Below are positions 1 through 11,686 of a DNA stretch of 19,176 nucleotides, piece after piece. The stretch comes from Dissophora ornata. Taxonomy: Eukaryota; Mortierellomycota; Mortierellomycetes; Mortierellales; Mortierellaceae. The notes beneath the pieces are model-generated. The model ran no database searches. It worked only from the letters and a program-made list of their open reading frames with translations, and was not told the origin of the DNA. How positions within the stretch are numbered: position 1 is the first letter of the stretch; every line of letters begins with the position of its first letter. A program made the translations under genes and the position numbers. The DNA lies in the NCBI GenBank assembly GCA_025201705.1, contig MU617205.1, forward strand, positions 1-19,176. The letters run 5' to 3'.

Positions 1-186
1 GCCCAAGACGGATCGTTTCCTTGGAAGGAGAAGCGCGGAGTTGGACCAAGTACGAGCTCGAGCACCGCCACCGCCGCCACCAGCCACCAGCAGCGCCAGT
101 GGGACCCAAGGACGCCGCAAGAGGGCCCCAACTACCTCAAGGCCGGACCAGCAAAGGCCTCAAAAGACGTCCAAGTCATAGGATAG
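1..186 (+). CDS. Possible C-terminal end of an upstream gene (unrecognised)
   Basis: Frame 1 is open from the first base to a TAG at 184-186, giving 61 residues with no start inside the window. The tail is low in complexity: a Ser/Thr/Ala-rich stretch, then QRQWDPRTPQEGPNYLKAG, and an end in KASKDVQVIG. Codons in this frame favour C or G at the third position, as in the confirmed genes nearby. I do not recognise the family. A second frame (21-218) is also open but has a less protein-like composition. If real, this would be the disordered tail of a + strand protein lying mostly to the left. It could also be non-coding upstream sequence of the transportin gene. Confidence 0.4.
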   Translation, partial: AQDGSFPWKEKRGVGPSTSSSTATAATSHQQRQWDPRTPQEGPNYLKAGPAKASKDVQVIG

Positions 187-551
187 TTTATTTCAGCATG
201 TTCGTAAGCATGCATTAGTGCGGGTAGGGCGCAGTGGATGCTATAATGAGTCGCTCCTGTGACGTAATTATCGCGCCCATTGTCCCCCAGCCCGGTCATG
301 GTGTAGTGCTCAGTCTCAATGACGCCGAGCGACAGCCAAAAAGCCATCGCTGCCTGCTGCCCCTTCCCTCCGCCTCTTGTCCTCCGATTGTCGTCCCCTC
401 TGCGTGATCTCTCGCCACGATACCAACAGCCACACACACCCGCTCCCGTTCTGCATATCTTCCCATCCTCTTACGCTGCATCCCCCTGCTTTTCGACTGA
501 TCTCGTTTTCTATTTTAAATCCTCCTCTAATCACTCCAACTACATCATACC
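187..551 (+). promoter_or_regulatory. Upstream region of the transportin gene
   Basis: This 365-base stretch has no convincing gene. Its right half (about 360-480) is strongly pyrimidine-rich on the + strand, a common feature of fungal promoters and leaders. A TGACGTAA sequence at 260-267 matches the half-site core of CRE/ATF-type bZIP elements; a chance match is possible. The ATG at 552 follows in a favourable context (catacc before ATGGCC). Confidence 0.35.
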
Positions 552-3500
552 ATGGCCACTGCCGCTGCCGACTCGCTCCAGCAGACCGTTGCTGCCCTGA
601 ACGCCCTCTACAACTCGCCGAGCAGCAGTGCCAAGAAGGAGGCCAATCTTTGGCTTGAGAACTTTCAGGCAAAGGTACAAGCAACCTCGACACGCTCTCT
701 GCCACGTTTTTTTCTTTTTTGTCTGGCTACTTGAACACAAGAAAGCTGACACTTTCGCTTTCTGCCACGTTCCATGGAAAAAAAAAATAGCCTGAGGCAT
801 GGCAAACGGCTGTCATCCTTCTCACCAATGAGAATGTCGGCAAGGAGGCGCAGGTCTTTGGTGCACAAACTATGCGACGCAAGGTTAGGCAGAGAACACG
901 AGCTGGTCATTAATGACTGACGACCTCTGGCGATTCAAATCCGAGGCTCTTTGGCTTACCTTTAACCAACCTTGCATGTGGATCGTTTTTGTTCATTGTC
1001 GTTTTCCAATTCTTTACGTGGCGACTCTTAGATTGTGGATGACTTCCAGGATCTGGATGCAGCACACAGGGCCTCGCTTCGGGACTCGCTCTTAAGTCTG
1101 TCGATGCAGCACAAGTCCTCGCCAAAGATCATCAGGACCCAGCTGTGTCTGGCCCTTGCAGCACTGTCCCTCAGAATGTTGGAATGGGAGCAGCCCGTCA
1201 ACCACATGATCAACCTTTATGGATCGTCCACGGCAGATCTCTCGTACCTCCTCGAGTTCCTGACCGTCCTGCCAGAGGAAGTTAACGACAGTCGATGCCC
1301 GAGCTTGACGGTAGGCCAACGCACAAATCAGTACAAAAAGCAGCTCCTTCAGTACTACTTCCCCAAAGGGAGGTGGCGACATCGCCTGGATTTTGCACTC
1401 TGAGGCACCACCAGGACAAAGGCGCTGTGGACAAATTACTGCAGTCCGACGCGCGTACGCGTCCTTGCACAGCACTGAACTGATCAGGAAACGCACTCGC
1501 GCCCCCTCTTTACCCACTCTCCATTGAACCTGGCAGGATGACGAATATAGAACCCGTTCCGATGGACTGCTGACACAGAATGCAAACCAAATCCTCAAGA
1601 TGTTGGTCGTGTACATGGAAAACTCTGGTAAGGATTGTCGTCGCCGTGTTTTGGTCAAGCATTTAGTCAGGTTATGTAAACTGTCTCTGATAATGGTCGT
1701 TTGTGTAGGTGGCGATGCTCAACTTCAGGAGGCGGTCTTCAGGTGCTTTCTCTCATGGCTGCGATCAGGAGATATTGCGACCAGCAGCCTGTCCAACAAC
1801 CCGCTCCTTGCATTCTCTTTCAAGGCACTCCAGATGCCAGAGCTCTTCGACATTGCGGTGGATGTGGTTTGCGAGCTGATTTTCCAAACCAAGGATATTG
1901 AAGAGTCGATGCCTGTGATCCAGGAAATCTACCCCAACTTACTTCCTTTGCGCCAGCAGATTGCCCAGAGCATGGAGGACGAGAACGAGGAGAGCGTTCG
2001 TGGATACTGCAAGATCTTTGTTGAGGCCGGAGAGTGCTATCTGTCATTGGTTGTCAGGCATACGGATCATTTCAGAGGCATTGTCGAAGGAATTGCAGAG
2101 TGCACATCGTACCACGATCTAGATATCGTGCCAATGACGTTCCGATTCTGGTACCAGCTGGCAGAAGAGCTGCGCAAGAACGAGGAAGCGAGGATGAGAT
2201 ACCAGGATGTGTACGAGAACTTGGTTGATGTGATGATCAAGCATCTCCATTACCCTGCCGATCTGGAATCTTGGAGCGCCAAAGAGAGGGATGATTTCAA
2301 AGACTTTAGACATGTTATGGGTGATGTCCTCAAGGATTGCTGCCTTATTCTCGGATCGAGAATTCCATTGGGCAAAGCATACATGCTTATCACGCAAGCT
2401 GCCTCGATGACTCCGGCAAAATGGCAAGAGGTTGAGGCCCCTTTGATGGCGTTGCGCTCCATGGGAGCTCAGGTCGAGCCAGAAGAGAATGAAGTCTTGC
2501 CAGAGATTATGAAGCTGCTATCGCAGCTGCCAGAGCACCCAAAGATCAAGTATGCAGCAACATTGGTCATTGCTCGATATGGAGCATGGACAGACAAACA
2601 TCCCGAGTTTATCCAGTACCAGCTTCAATTTATCTCTTCTGGATTCGAGAACGAGGAAGTCGTCGCGGCGTCAGCCCTTGCTATGAAGCTACTCTGCAAG
2701 GAGTGCAGCATTGTAAGTCCATTAGTACAGTGTGTTCGCCCAGAGATCACCGCTTATCATAGGGTATCTTTTTTCTGACGATGGCACATTTTTTTCTTCT
2801 CGTTCGTGACCTTTAGCATCTGCTTAACTATTTGAACGAGCTGCACTCATTCTTTGTGGGAGTCACCAAGAAGCTGAAGGCCACGGATCTGCTGGAGGTG
2901 ACTGAGGCGGTGGCCCATGTGGTCGCTGCGGTTCCTAATGCTGAGCTTGCTCAAGTCTTCCAGATGTTCTGCTTGCCCATTGCACAGCAGCTGGCGTCGT
3001 TGGCGTCAAAGGATCAAACAACTCTCGAAGAGGATATTCCACATATTATCGGTATGGTATTATGATTCTTTCTGACTGGTTACGACAGCTGGTCGATTTA
3101 TTTCCCATTAGTTGTTTAAGTGCTCGTCAAGTAACCATATGTCTGGCTTCTTCTTCCTGTGTCGATAGACAACATCTCGCAACTCAAGATCTTTTTCGAG
3201 ACTGTCAACCCACAGATTGCCCCTACTGAGCCTCACCCCTGTATTCCGATTGTTCAGGAGCTGTGGCCTGTTATGGACTCACTGGCAGACCGTGTTGGTG
3301 GTATTGACGAAGTAGCGAGACCACTGGCTGGATGCTGGCGCTCAATCTTGATCAGCTATAGGACACACTACGCGCCTCTGCTGCCTGTGACGATGGCTCG
3401 TCTCATCAAGAGCTTTGAGCAGACAGGGTTGGGACAATATCTGTGGGTTGGCTCCAGAGTAGTGCGCGAGTTTGGAGAGGTGAACCCTGGACCTACACTT

Positions 3501-4365
3501 CAGTTTGTCGAAAGCCTGAGTGTTTCAATGTGGCAGATTCTTCAGAAATATGCCGGACAATTCAACGAGATTCCTGATGGTAAGAGCAGCCAGCGATTGT
3601 TTCTTGCACAGTTGGTTGGATATAGTGCGGAATGACTGGAGAATTAACTTTGTGGTTGAAATTTCTCTTTTAGTCGTCGAGGATTACTTCAACCTAGTAT
3701 CGGACGCATTGCTCGCCTGCCCTAGAGAGTACATCCACAGCACCCTCTTCCCAACAGTGTTCAACGCCATTATGGCGTCTTTCAGTCTGAAGGAGCAATA
3801 CTCATTGATCTCGGTCTTTAGACATTGCAGGATCATCCTTGATCAAGTGAATGACTTGCAACAGCCCCGATCGTCGCAGTCGAACAGTCCTCGAATCTCG
3901 GGTGGCGAGGCAGCTCTAGTGAAGGCTCAGTTTGCGGAGCACGATATGTTCATCTCTCACCTTCTGCAGGGGTTGATCTACAATTTCCCACCAGAGGTGT
4001 ATGGCGATGCCACAGGATTGATCAAGGCACTGACAATGTTTTGCCCACAGGAGAGTGCTCTTTGGTATGGCAAGGCGATCTCGTCCCTGGACTTGGCGCC
4101 TGCAGAAATGCAAAAGACGGTGTCTGATTTTACAACGTAAGTGTGTTTGCTTTTTTTGTACACGTTGGCTAGCGTGTCCAAGCGAGGAATATTTCCAACC
4201 TTTGAATTTGAACTTGACAAGACCTCCTCCCCTGTCTTATTTTCCGCTGTTGCTAGTGCTGTATCGGAAAGAAACTGGAGCAAGATCAAGTCGATTGTGC
4301 AAGATTTCACGAGTGTCTACAGACGCAAGAATGTGCTTCCACGAAGCCGCGGCGGCAAGAATTAG
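552..4365 (+). CDS. MTR10: Transportin-3 / Mtr10-type nuclear import receptor (importin-beta family), 9 exons
   Basis: This is a karyopherin-beta receptor. In yeast and animals the family imports SR and SR-like RNA-binding proteins (yeast Npl3) and responds to Ran-GTP. The exons are 552-674, 791-883, 1032-1310, 1537-1627, 1709-2712, 2817-3051, 3169-3579, 3674-4136 and 4257-4365. All eight introns are GT-AG (81-226 nt), and the joined frame is 2808 nt, or 935 aa, close to human TNPO3 (about 923 aa). The product is all-helical and HEAT-like throughout. The N-terminus (MATAAADSLQQTVAALNALY, then a segment ending FGAQTMRRK) matches the importin-beta N-terminal domain. The segment with LCLALAALSLRMLEWEQPV and LEFLTVLPEEVNDSR is typical of TNPO3/Mtr10. 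The last exon restores a basic C-terminus around QDFTSVYRRKN. The gene faces the adenylyltransferase gene tail to tail. The family call is firm; the exact cargo is inferred from the family. Confidence 0.95.
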
Positions 4366-4592
4366 CAAGGGAGAATAAAAAAAAGACAGCCACTAAAATA
4401 TGCAGGGCATCCGGTTCATAGATGAGAGGTGAGGAGGGGGAAGAGGATGAGACGGACAACAATAAAACAAACGACGAGAAATGAGAGTGACAATAGAACT
4501 GGCCCTTCTCGATCATGTGTATTATTATTTTTTCTCTTTTTTTTTTTTTCCAATCGGCCGTTTCTTTCTAGCCGAAAGAAACCAGAAGAAAT
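4366..4592 (+). terminator. Shared 3' region of two convergent genes, with poly(A)-signal candidates
   Basis: The 227 bases between the two convergent stop codons contain AATAAA on the + strand at 4374-4379 and again at 4461-4466, suitable for 3' processing of the transportin mRNA. On the - strand an AATAAT-type variant near 4520 and an A-rich stretch could serve the adenylyltransferase mRNA. The 3' UTRs probably overlap or nearly do so. No RNA gene or ORF was found here. Confidence 0.4.
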
Positions 4593-6271
4593 CTATGAGT
4601 TCGAATCACGCTCGGAGAGGTATTGACGGATAAATGTCGAGCTGATCTTGAGGCTGACCTCGTCTACTTGGGTTTCTGTTGGTGAAATGACGTTGATGAC
4701 CTCGATGTCTAGCGGGGCCAGATTCCTGTTGACTCTCTCCGCGTTCACTAAGAAGGGGCGATTTACAAAATCAGTCGATCCGATTAAGTTAACCAACAGT
4801 CTCGGCTCGCTTGGTCGTAGAGAGAGAGAGAGGGGGGGGGGGACTGAAGAATGGAGGAAATATCAATGTTCAATGTTTTTACCTGCTGCACCCCCCTTGA
4901 GTGTTTCCTTTGAGACCATGAGTGCCTGCAGCTTGTCGTCCGTGATCGTCGGTCCGTAGATATCATGGATCGGAACCACCTTTTTTTTTTAAAGTTCGAA
5001 CGAAGGGGAAAACGGAATTTCCGAGTTAGCCTTTTTCTCCCAACATTTCCTGGCCTCCTCGACCTCAGAAGCTGCAAACTGTTTACCTCATAAACCAGCC
5101 CACGCTTGAACGACCGCAAGAACTTCTCCACAGTCTCAATCCTCTTGTCCAGGGGCTCCATATATTCTTTGAACTTTTTGGTCTTTAGCATCTCATCATC
5201 TATCAAAGAAAAAAAAAAAAAACGAAGGGTATTGGTTAAGGCTATTAATGAATACATCCGCACTTATGATTGTAAACACCCCCCACAACCCCACAGCACA
5301 AAAACAGGACAACGCAGGATTGTTGGTTTTTTTTCCTTCCTCTTCTTCTTCTTGACAAAAACGCCCTCCCTTTTTTTTTTCTTACTTGTCACTCCACAGA
5401 CAACTCTATGGCTCGTGATCCAGGCAGTCATCGAGAGAAGGATCTTGTGTCCTGCATGTAAATGATCGAATGTGCCTCCGAGTGCCACATCCCTGTACTC
5501 GCCCTCCTGGACTTTTGTATAGGCCACAGTCGAGTCGATGGCCTCCACCAAATGGGTGTCCATTTCAACCTCCGGTGTCAGATCCAGCGTAAAGATCGGC
5601 AGAGTCCTCTGTCCATGCTTCAAACGCTTCCTGTTCAGCTCTTCCAGTTCCATGTTCGCTATATATATTTTTTTTGATATGTATATGTTTTTCAGTAACA
5701 AAGGAGATACGAAGGAACCAAGGATATCAAAGCATGTGCAAAGCGTAACAATACACCAAACAGGAAACTTACCATCCGGCATGCCCAACAAAACATCAAA
5801 CGGAACTTCATCCTCTGTTCCGGCTCCAATCTCGTATCCACATGATTCCCGGAAGACGATATCGAGTTCTGCAAGCGGCCGATTCAAAGCCATGGCCAGT
5901 TTTGTGAAACACACATAGAGTGCCGATAACAATCTCTGCACGCTGTGGAAGGGCGACGAAGAAGAAGAAGACGACGACGACGACGGTGATTGGGATTGAG
6001 TCCCTGATATTTTCTTGTCTGCCCCTGCTGATGCTTTTGCATTCAGATCGCCTTCATGAGAATTGCTGTGGGTGTTGGATGAATCCGCCCCATCAGTATT
6101 GGGCGGGGTGGTGGAGACGACGATGGTGAGGCGGTGGACGAGGACGAGTGCCTGTTGGATGGAATGGAATGCATCTCCGAGCGGAGCATCAAAGTCCGGG
6201 ATGTTGAGTAAGAGTAGTCCGTGGGAGGACGACAGGTTGGCGGCGAGGGTGTGGTCAGTGTCCGAGGTCAT
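4593..6271 (-). CDS. CAB4: Phosphopantetheine adenylyltransferase (CoA biosynthesis), 5 exons
   Basis: The enzyme transfers AMP from ATP to 4'-phosphopantetheine, giving dephospho-CoA, the fourth step of CoA synthesis. Exons on the - strand are 6271-5773, 5658-5386, 5199-5087, 4979-4883 and 4747-4593; they join to 1137 nt, 378 aa. The nucleotidyltransferase signature [12 protein letters not shown] (residues 227-238) carries the HxGH motif. The later HDIYGP and VSKETLKGG blocks match the PPAT domain of eukaryotic CoA synthases, and ISSTFIR (362-368) is the C-terminal nucleotide-binding motif. An N-terminal region of about 160 residues (starting [13 protein letters not shown], with a poly-Ser run) resembles the extra N-terminal region of Cab4-type proteins. 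No dephospho-CoA kinase domain follows, so the protein is monofunctional, as in yeast Cab4 and unlike animal COASY. Intron 1 (5772-5659, 114 nt) is a multiple of three and stop-free. Intron 4 (4882-4748) carries a GA/G-rich simple repeat. Confidence 0.95.
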
Positions 6272-6986
6272 GTTGGGCGAGTGGGGGATTCACGGAGCAC
6301 AATTCAGAATTCAGGGGAAGGGGATGTATAAAAAAAGAAGAGAGACAGAGAGACCGGACAAGTGTTGGAGTGTTGAAATAGAAACAAAAAAGATACGCCC
6401 AGCGAACACCGCACTGCGCCGGAGCACTCGGGCACAGACACCGAAATCGCGTCAGATTTGCCCCACGTTGTGCCACTGTCCACCCACCCACACACACGCG
6501 TTTGTATCGTTTGTATCGTTTGTATCCTTGGCCGATGCACATCGATCCCCACCCACCGTTGTTGCTCGTTTACTTTGATGTGCTCCGTTTTATTTATCAA
6601 ACACTGCACTCGCTGTTCAACACCACAAGAACAAGACAAACAAAACAAAAAAACGAACATCCGTCGATTCCTCGATACCTTGTGGATAGATATGATCATG
6701 TACAGGCTCCCTTTGGAATTGGCTTCGGCTCTTATTCTTAAAAAGAGTTACATCTGTTAGTTTTATTTTGTTCGTTCAAATGCCCCCTTCTTTTTTCTTT
6801 TTTCTTTTTTTTTCTCTTTGTTTCTTTTTCCGGTGGGAAAAGAGACGTGGTCAACATCCGTCCAGCATGGTCTATGAAGCTGCCCGTTATTCCATCAACG
6901 AGAGCTTCGCAAAATCCAAATGGAAGATCAATAATAAGATAGAGAGCGGAACGCTTAATCTCGACAACGAAAAGACCTGCCACTAA
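6272..6986. promoter_or_regulatory. Intergenic: 3' end of the KH-domain gene and promoter of the adenylyltransferase gene
   Basis: No supported gene lies in these 715 bases; the ORFs present have no protein-like conservation that I recognise. It should contain the 3' UTR of the gene ending at 6987 and the promoter/leader of the gene starting at 6271, both transcribed leftward. Visible features are a long T/C tract on the + strand (about 6785-6832) and a short perfect tandem repeat at 6499-6525. Confidence 0.4.
6499..6525 (+). repeat. Three tandem copies of a 9-bp unit (CGTTTGTAT)
   Basis: Perfect copies lie at 6499-6507, 6508-6516 and 6517-6525, about 230 bases upstream of the adenylyltransferase start codon. 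It may be a microsatellite or a repeated protein-binding site; the sequence alone does not decide. Confidence 0.8.
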
Positions 6987-9226
6987 TCATGGCTGAGAGT
7001 CCGATGTGCCTGATGGAGGAGGTGGTGGAACTGCTGCTGCTGCCGCCTCAGCTTCTGATGAAGATGGCGGTGCTGCTGCAGCGCCTTCAGATGGTGGTGG
7101 TGGTGGTGGAGCATACGCGTATCCGTAATACGCTAGGGCTGGGTCAGATGTAACTGGAGCACCAGCTACCGATATGGCTGCTTGACCTTGCTCTGTGCCT
7201 GGTTGGGCATATGCCTGCTGATAGTATTGGCCATACTGCTGATAGTATTGCTGCTGGTAGTAGTACTGATTGTATGCCTCGTACTGTTCGTAGGTGTATC
7301 CCTGTGCTGATGGATCGGCGGCCGCCTCTATAGCGCCTGCTGAGGCTGGGTCTGTCGTTGCGGTGGCGGCTGTAGATGCTGAATTGTCCATTGGGGGCGG
7401 TGGTGGACCTGAAGGCAGGGGTGGGTTTGAGGGAGGTGTAGGTCCGCCATGTGGAGGTGGTGGAGATGCTTGATATTGTTGGTTATAGCCGTACTGGTGT
7501 GGCTGTTGTTGGTATTGCTGGTGCCCACCCTGGTACCGCTGGTGTTGCCCACCATTATAATAACCCTACAATATTTTTTAAAGACAATGTTAGCATTCTT
7601 CTGTATTCTGTCCCCGGTGACAACAACATCGGAGTAGGGATTGTCAGTCAGAGATCACTTACGGAGCGGCCCCCGTACTGCCTGCCATGGCCATAGGGTT
7701 CTTGCTGCATGGGAGGTCGACTCTTCATTCTTTCGTGCTCGGCCCTTACGGTCTCCACAAGATCCTTGCAGAGACGCTCGGCTGCATCAAGATCCTCCTG
7801 TGAGTTACCACTATGAAATTATCAGGGCAAATAAACAATGTGTAACTATGCATGGACAAAACCAGGCGATCCCAACATTGTTAATGAGCGAGTGGGGAAG
7901 CAAAGAGTAGTGGTCTTACAGAATATTGATGTAAAGCGGTTCGTCCGATTCTCGTCCAGTGTCGACTTCCAGATACCCAGAGCCATGTCCTTTAAGTTGG
8001 ACACGCGTCTTAGTCTCGTTCTGCACATGCTTGACATATTGTCCCTACAAGGCGCATAGGTATCAGTGACTGAACATGACGCCTGCATTTTAGAACGAAC
8101 TCTGATGGCGGCTTCACTTACACCTGGGCCGACAATCTTTGCTCTGACATTGAACATTCTATCGGACTCGATCCCTATGGCGACACGGGCGTTGAATGAT
8201 TGATGTCTCTAAGCAGCAGTCAAGAAAAATCGGTTTCGATATTAGCCAATGACATATATTCCGCAAGTAAGCCGAAAGTCCTTGCCCAGAATGCTTCTTA
8301 CAGGCGGTCCGGGATAGCTTCTTGAGCCTGGCTGGAATGACTCCCGCTGGGGTGGGAGCTGCACCAGATTCTGAGCCTCCTCAATTAATTCATTGACCTT
8401 TTTAACAGCCTGGTCCAATGCTTCCTGTGTCAAAGCCGTGATATGTAGGTACAGCGGCGGGTCTTTCTCTGTAGCCTCACTGCGATCTTGGTAATATTTT
8501 CCTCGAGTTGTGACATCCGCTCCTGTATCACGTTGAAGCTACGAAAACAACACACATCTCGTGAACATCACTCGAAAAATAACCGTCTTAGTGATGCCAG
8601 GATATCAACGAAAAGGTGCAGCCATAACATACCCCAGTTTGAACTGAACCCTTGGTGAGAATATATCGGTGCTTGACATCGTTGATGTCAATGTCTGCCA
8701 CAAACTCGTCTCTCTCCTTCGATTCTCGGATGGGCATGGTGCTAAGACCGTGGCCATAGTCGTGGCCATGGCTGCTGCTATTGTTGCCACCAACAGAATC
8801 GCCCCCTGCATCAGATCGGGGTCCCGCAGATTTGCTACCTGCTGCATTGGCGCCATCAGTATCTGCCTGTGCCTTGCCCTGCGCCACCAACATAGCATTT
8901 GCCCTCGCAGCTGCTATTGCAGCCGCCGCTGCCACTGCATCGGCGCTCGTCTGTGCTGGCAAGCCATTTTGACCTCCAGCAAGGGTGTTTGCTCCAGAGT
9001 TATCATTCTCCTCTGTAGAGTGGATGTCGGCCTCTGAAGCGCCTCTCTTGATCGCGATGTCGTCTTCGCCCTGATTGTCCCACTTGCGTTTCCTTCTATT
9101 AATAAAATCACCAGCAAAACACGGGATGTAAGCAAGATCTGCATAAAATGCCATTATTGATGCCCTGAATGGCCACGTGTCGAGGATCGCGCAATGTGCA
9201 GGAGTATACCTCGGTTCCTCTGACAT
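6987..9226 (-). CDS. KHDC4/BLOM7-like KH-domain RNA-binding protein, 7 exons
   Basis: Homologue of human KHDC4 (BLOM7), a KH protein tied to pre-mRNA splicing (Prp19-associated). Exons on the - strand are 9226-9210, 9095-8633, 8538-8302, 8208-8122, 8044-7920, 7810-7663 and 7565-6987; they join to 1656 nt, 551 aa. Order of segments: an N-terminal RRKRKWDNQ motif as in KHDC4; an Ala-rich helix with AAARANAMLVAQGKA; a first KH-like domain from about residue 140 (ADIDINDVKHRYILTKG to PPLYLHITALTQEALDQAV); and a canonical KH domain from about residue 240 (FNVRAKIVGPGGQYVKHVQ, then QLKGHGSGYLEV), whose GxxG loop is GPGG. The C-terminal exon is rich in Tyr, Gln and Pro and ends in polyproline runs, like a low-complexity splicing-factor tail. 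All introns are short (77-114 nt). Exon 1 encodes only five full codons, and intron 1 (9209-9096) is 114 nt and stop-free. The ATG lies 204 bp downstream of the MGM101 stop. I give no symbol because fungal naming is uncertain. Confidence 0.92.
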
Positions 9227-9430
9227 GATGGATGGATGTAATCTGATGGCAGAGAAAGCAAATGTGCAAAGGAGAACAAGATCTATTTTGCAGGTGTTCG
9301 TATCTTTATTCTGTTATGTCAGCTGACACGACTATTGAATTTACTTTGAGCGGACCCAAGGATATTCTAGTGCACAGGAACATGAAAAGTGGATCAGTTA
9401 CTGCAGACTATTCCACAGTGAATAAGGCTG

Positions 9431-10793
<1,363 letters not shown>

Positions 10794-11686
10794 GATGCTA
10801 ATGAGCTGGATGAATGACGGAACGGGGAACTGAAAAGAGAAAGAATGCAAAGTGGCATTCAGAATTTTATTTACATTTTGGGCCTCAGAACATCAAACAC
10901 CCCGTCACAAAGATGCGTGAATGCTTCGCGTTCTACATAGTCTACCACACAACCTGCTTGTCGTCTGAATGCCCATACTGCATTTCCATCCCATTTCATT
11001 CGTTTCAATAAATACCGAGGACTACTCAACTTATTCGGAGACAAGAAACAAGGCTTTGCGTGTTGGTGCTGCTACTACTAATAGTATTATTTACTGCTCC
11101 TTTCTCTGACCATGGTCCATTGTCGTTATCTCACTGTCCAGGGTGGAAGAAACACATCAAAAGGAGGTCCAGGATGAGAAAAGACGACCAGCGAGCTACC
11201 CAATGGGTGCGAATAAAAAGGGGAGGAATAAATGATATCGTGGGCATTCCGACCTGCGAGACAATCCGCGAGATCATGTTTGTCTGATGAGTCGCATTGT
11301 AACCTGCATCATGCGAATAAATATAGTTGTTCTCCAAAGGACGATGATATATCATTGTATGGACCCATTCTATCAGGAGAAAGGCTATCATTTGCTTGGA
11401 CAGCGACAAGTACCGTTGACGCGAATGTTGACTTCCTGATGAGGATCAAGTCGGGTCTGAAGGCGGACAACTTCAATCAACTCAGGATGGCCTAGTTATA
11501 CGTAATTGTGGAAAGATAACAAGCTAGTGATTTTACCCAGATCGTAATGTGAATGAGCTGTTAAAAGTACGATGTGTTTGTTCCCTTTAATGACTGATGC
11601 GGTGGTAATACAAGCAATGAAAGAATATAAATGAAAGAAATTCAAAGGGAACCAATGCCACTATGGCGGCCCGAACTAAACTCCTC
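10794..11686. promoter_or_regulatory. Intergenic: 3' region of the four-RRM gene and upstream region of MGM101
   Basis: I see no supported gene in these 893 bases. Both flanking genes read leftward, so the right part should be the 3' UTR of the RRM gene and the left part the MGM101 promoter. The region is AT-richer than the coding DNA and has several AATAAA hexamers on the + strand (near 11007, 11207, 11226 and 11313), the wrong orientation for the RRM gene. The + strand ORFs at 11060-11287 and 11232-11495 lack recognisable motifs. A CTGATGAG followed by a 6-bp inverted repeat at 11284-11317 was examined as a ribozyme and rejected. Confidence 0.4.

Noticed and set aside
316..705. 129-codon - strand ORF over the transportin start
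   Set aside because: It overlaps the well-supported first exon of the transportin gene, and its composition follows the antisense of a pyrimidine-rich leader.
4596..4612. tRNA B-box-like GTTCGAATC
   Set aside because: It lies in the last codons of the adenylyltransferase gene, and no acceptor stem or anticodon arm surrounds it. No tRNA was found anywhere in the window.
11284..11320. Hammerhead-ribozyme-like core: CTGATGAG followed by a TCGCAT/ATGCGA inverted repeat
   Set aside because: The required GAAA after stem II is absent (ATAA or GAAT depending on pairing), and flanking bases form no convincing stems I and III.
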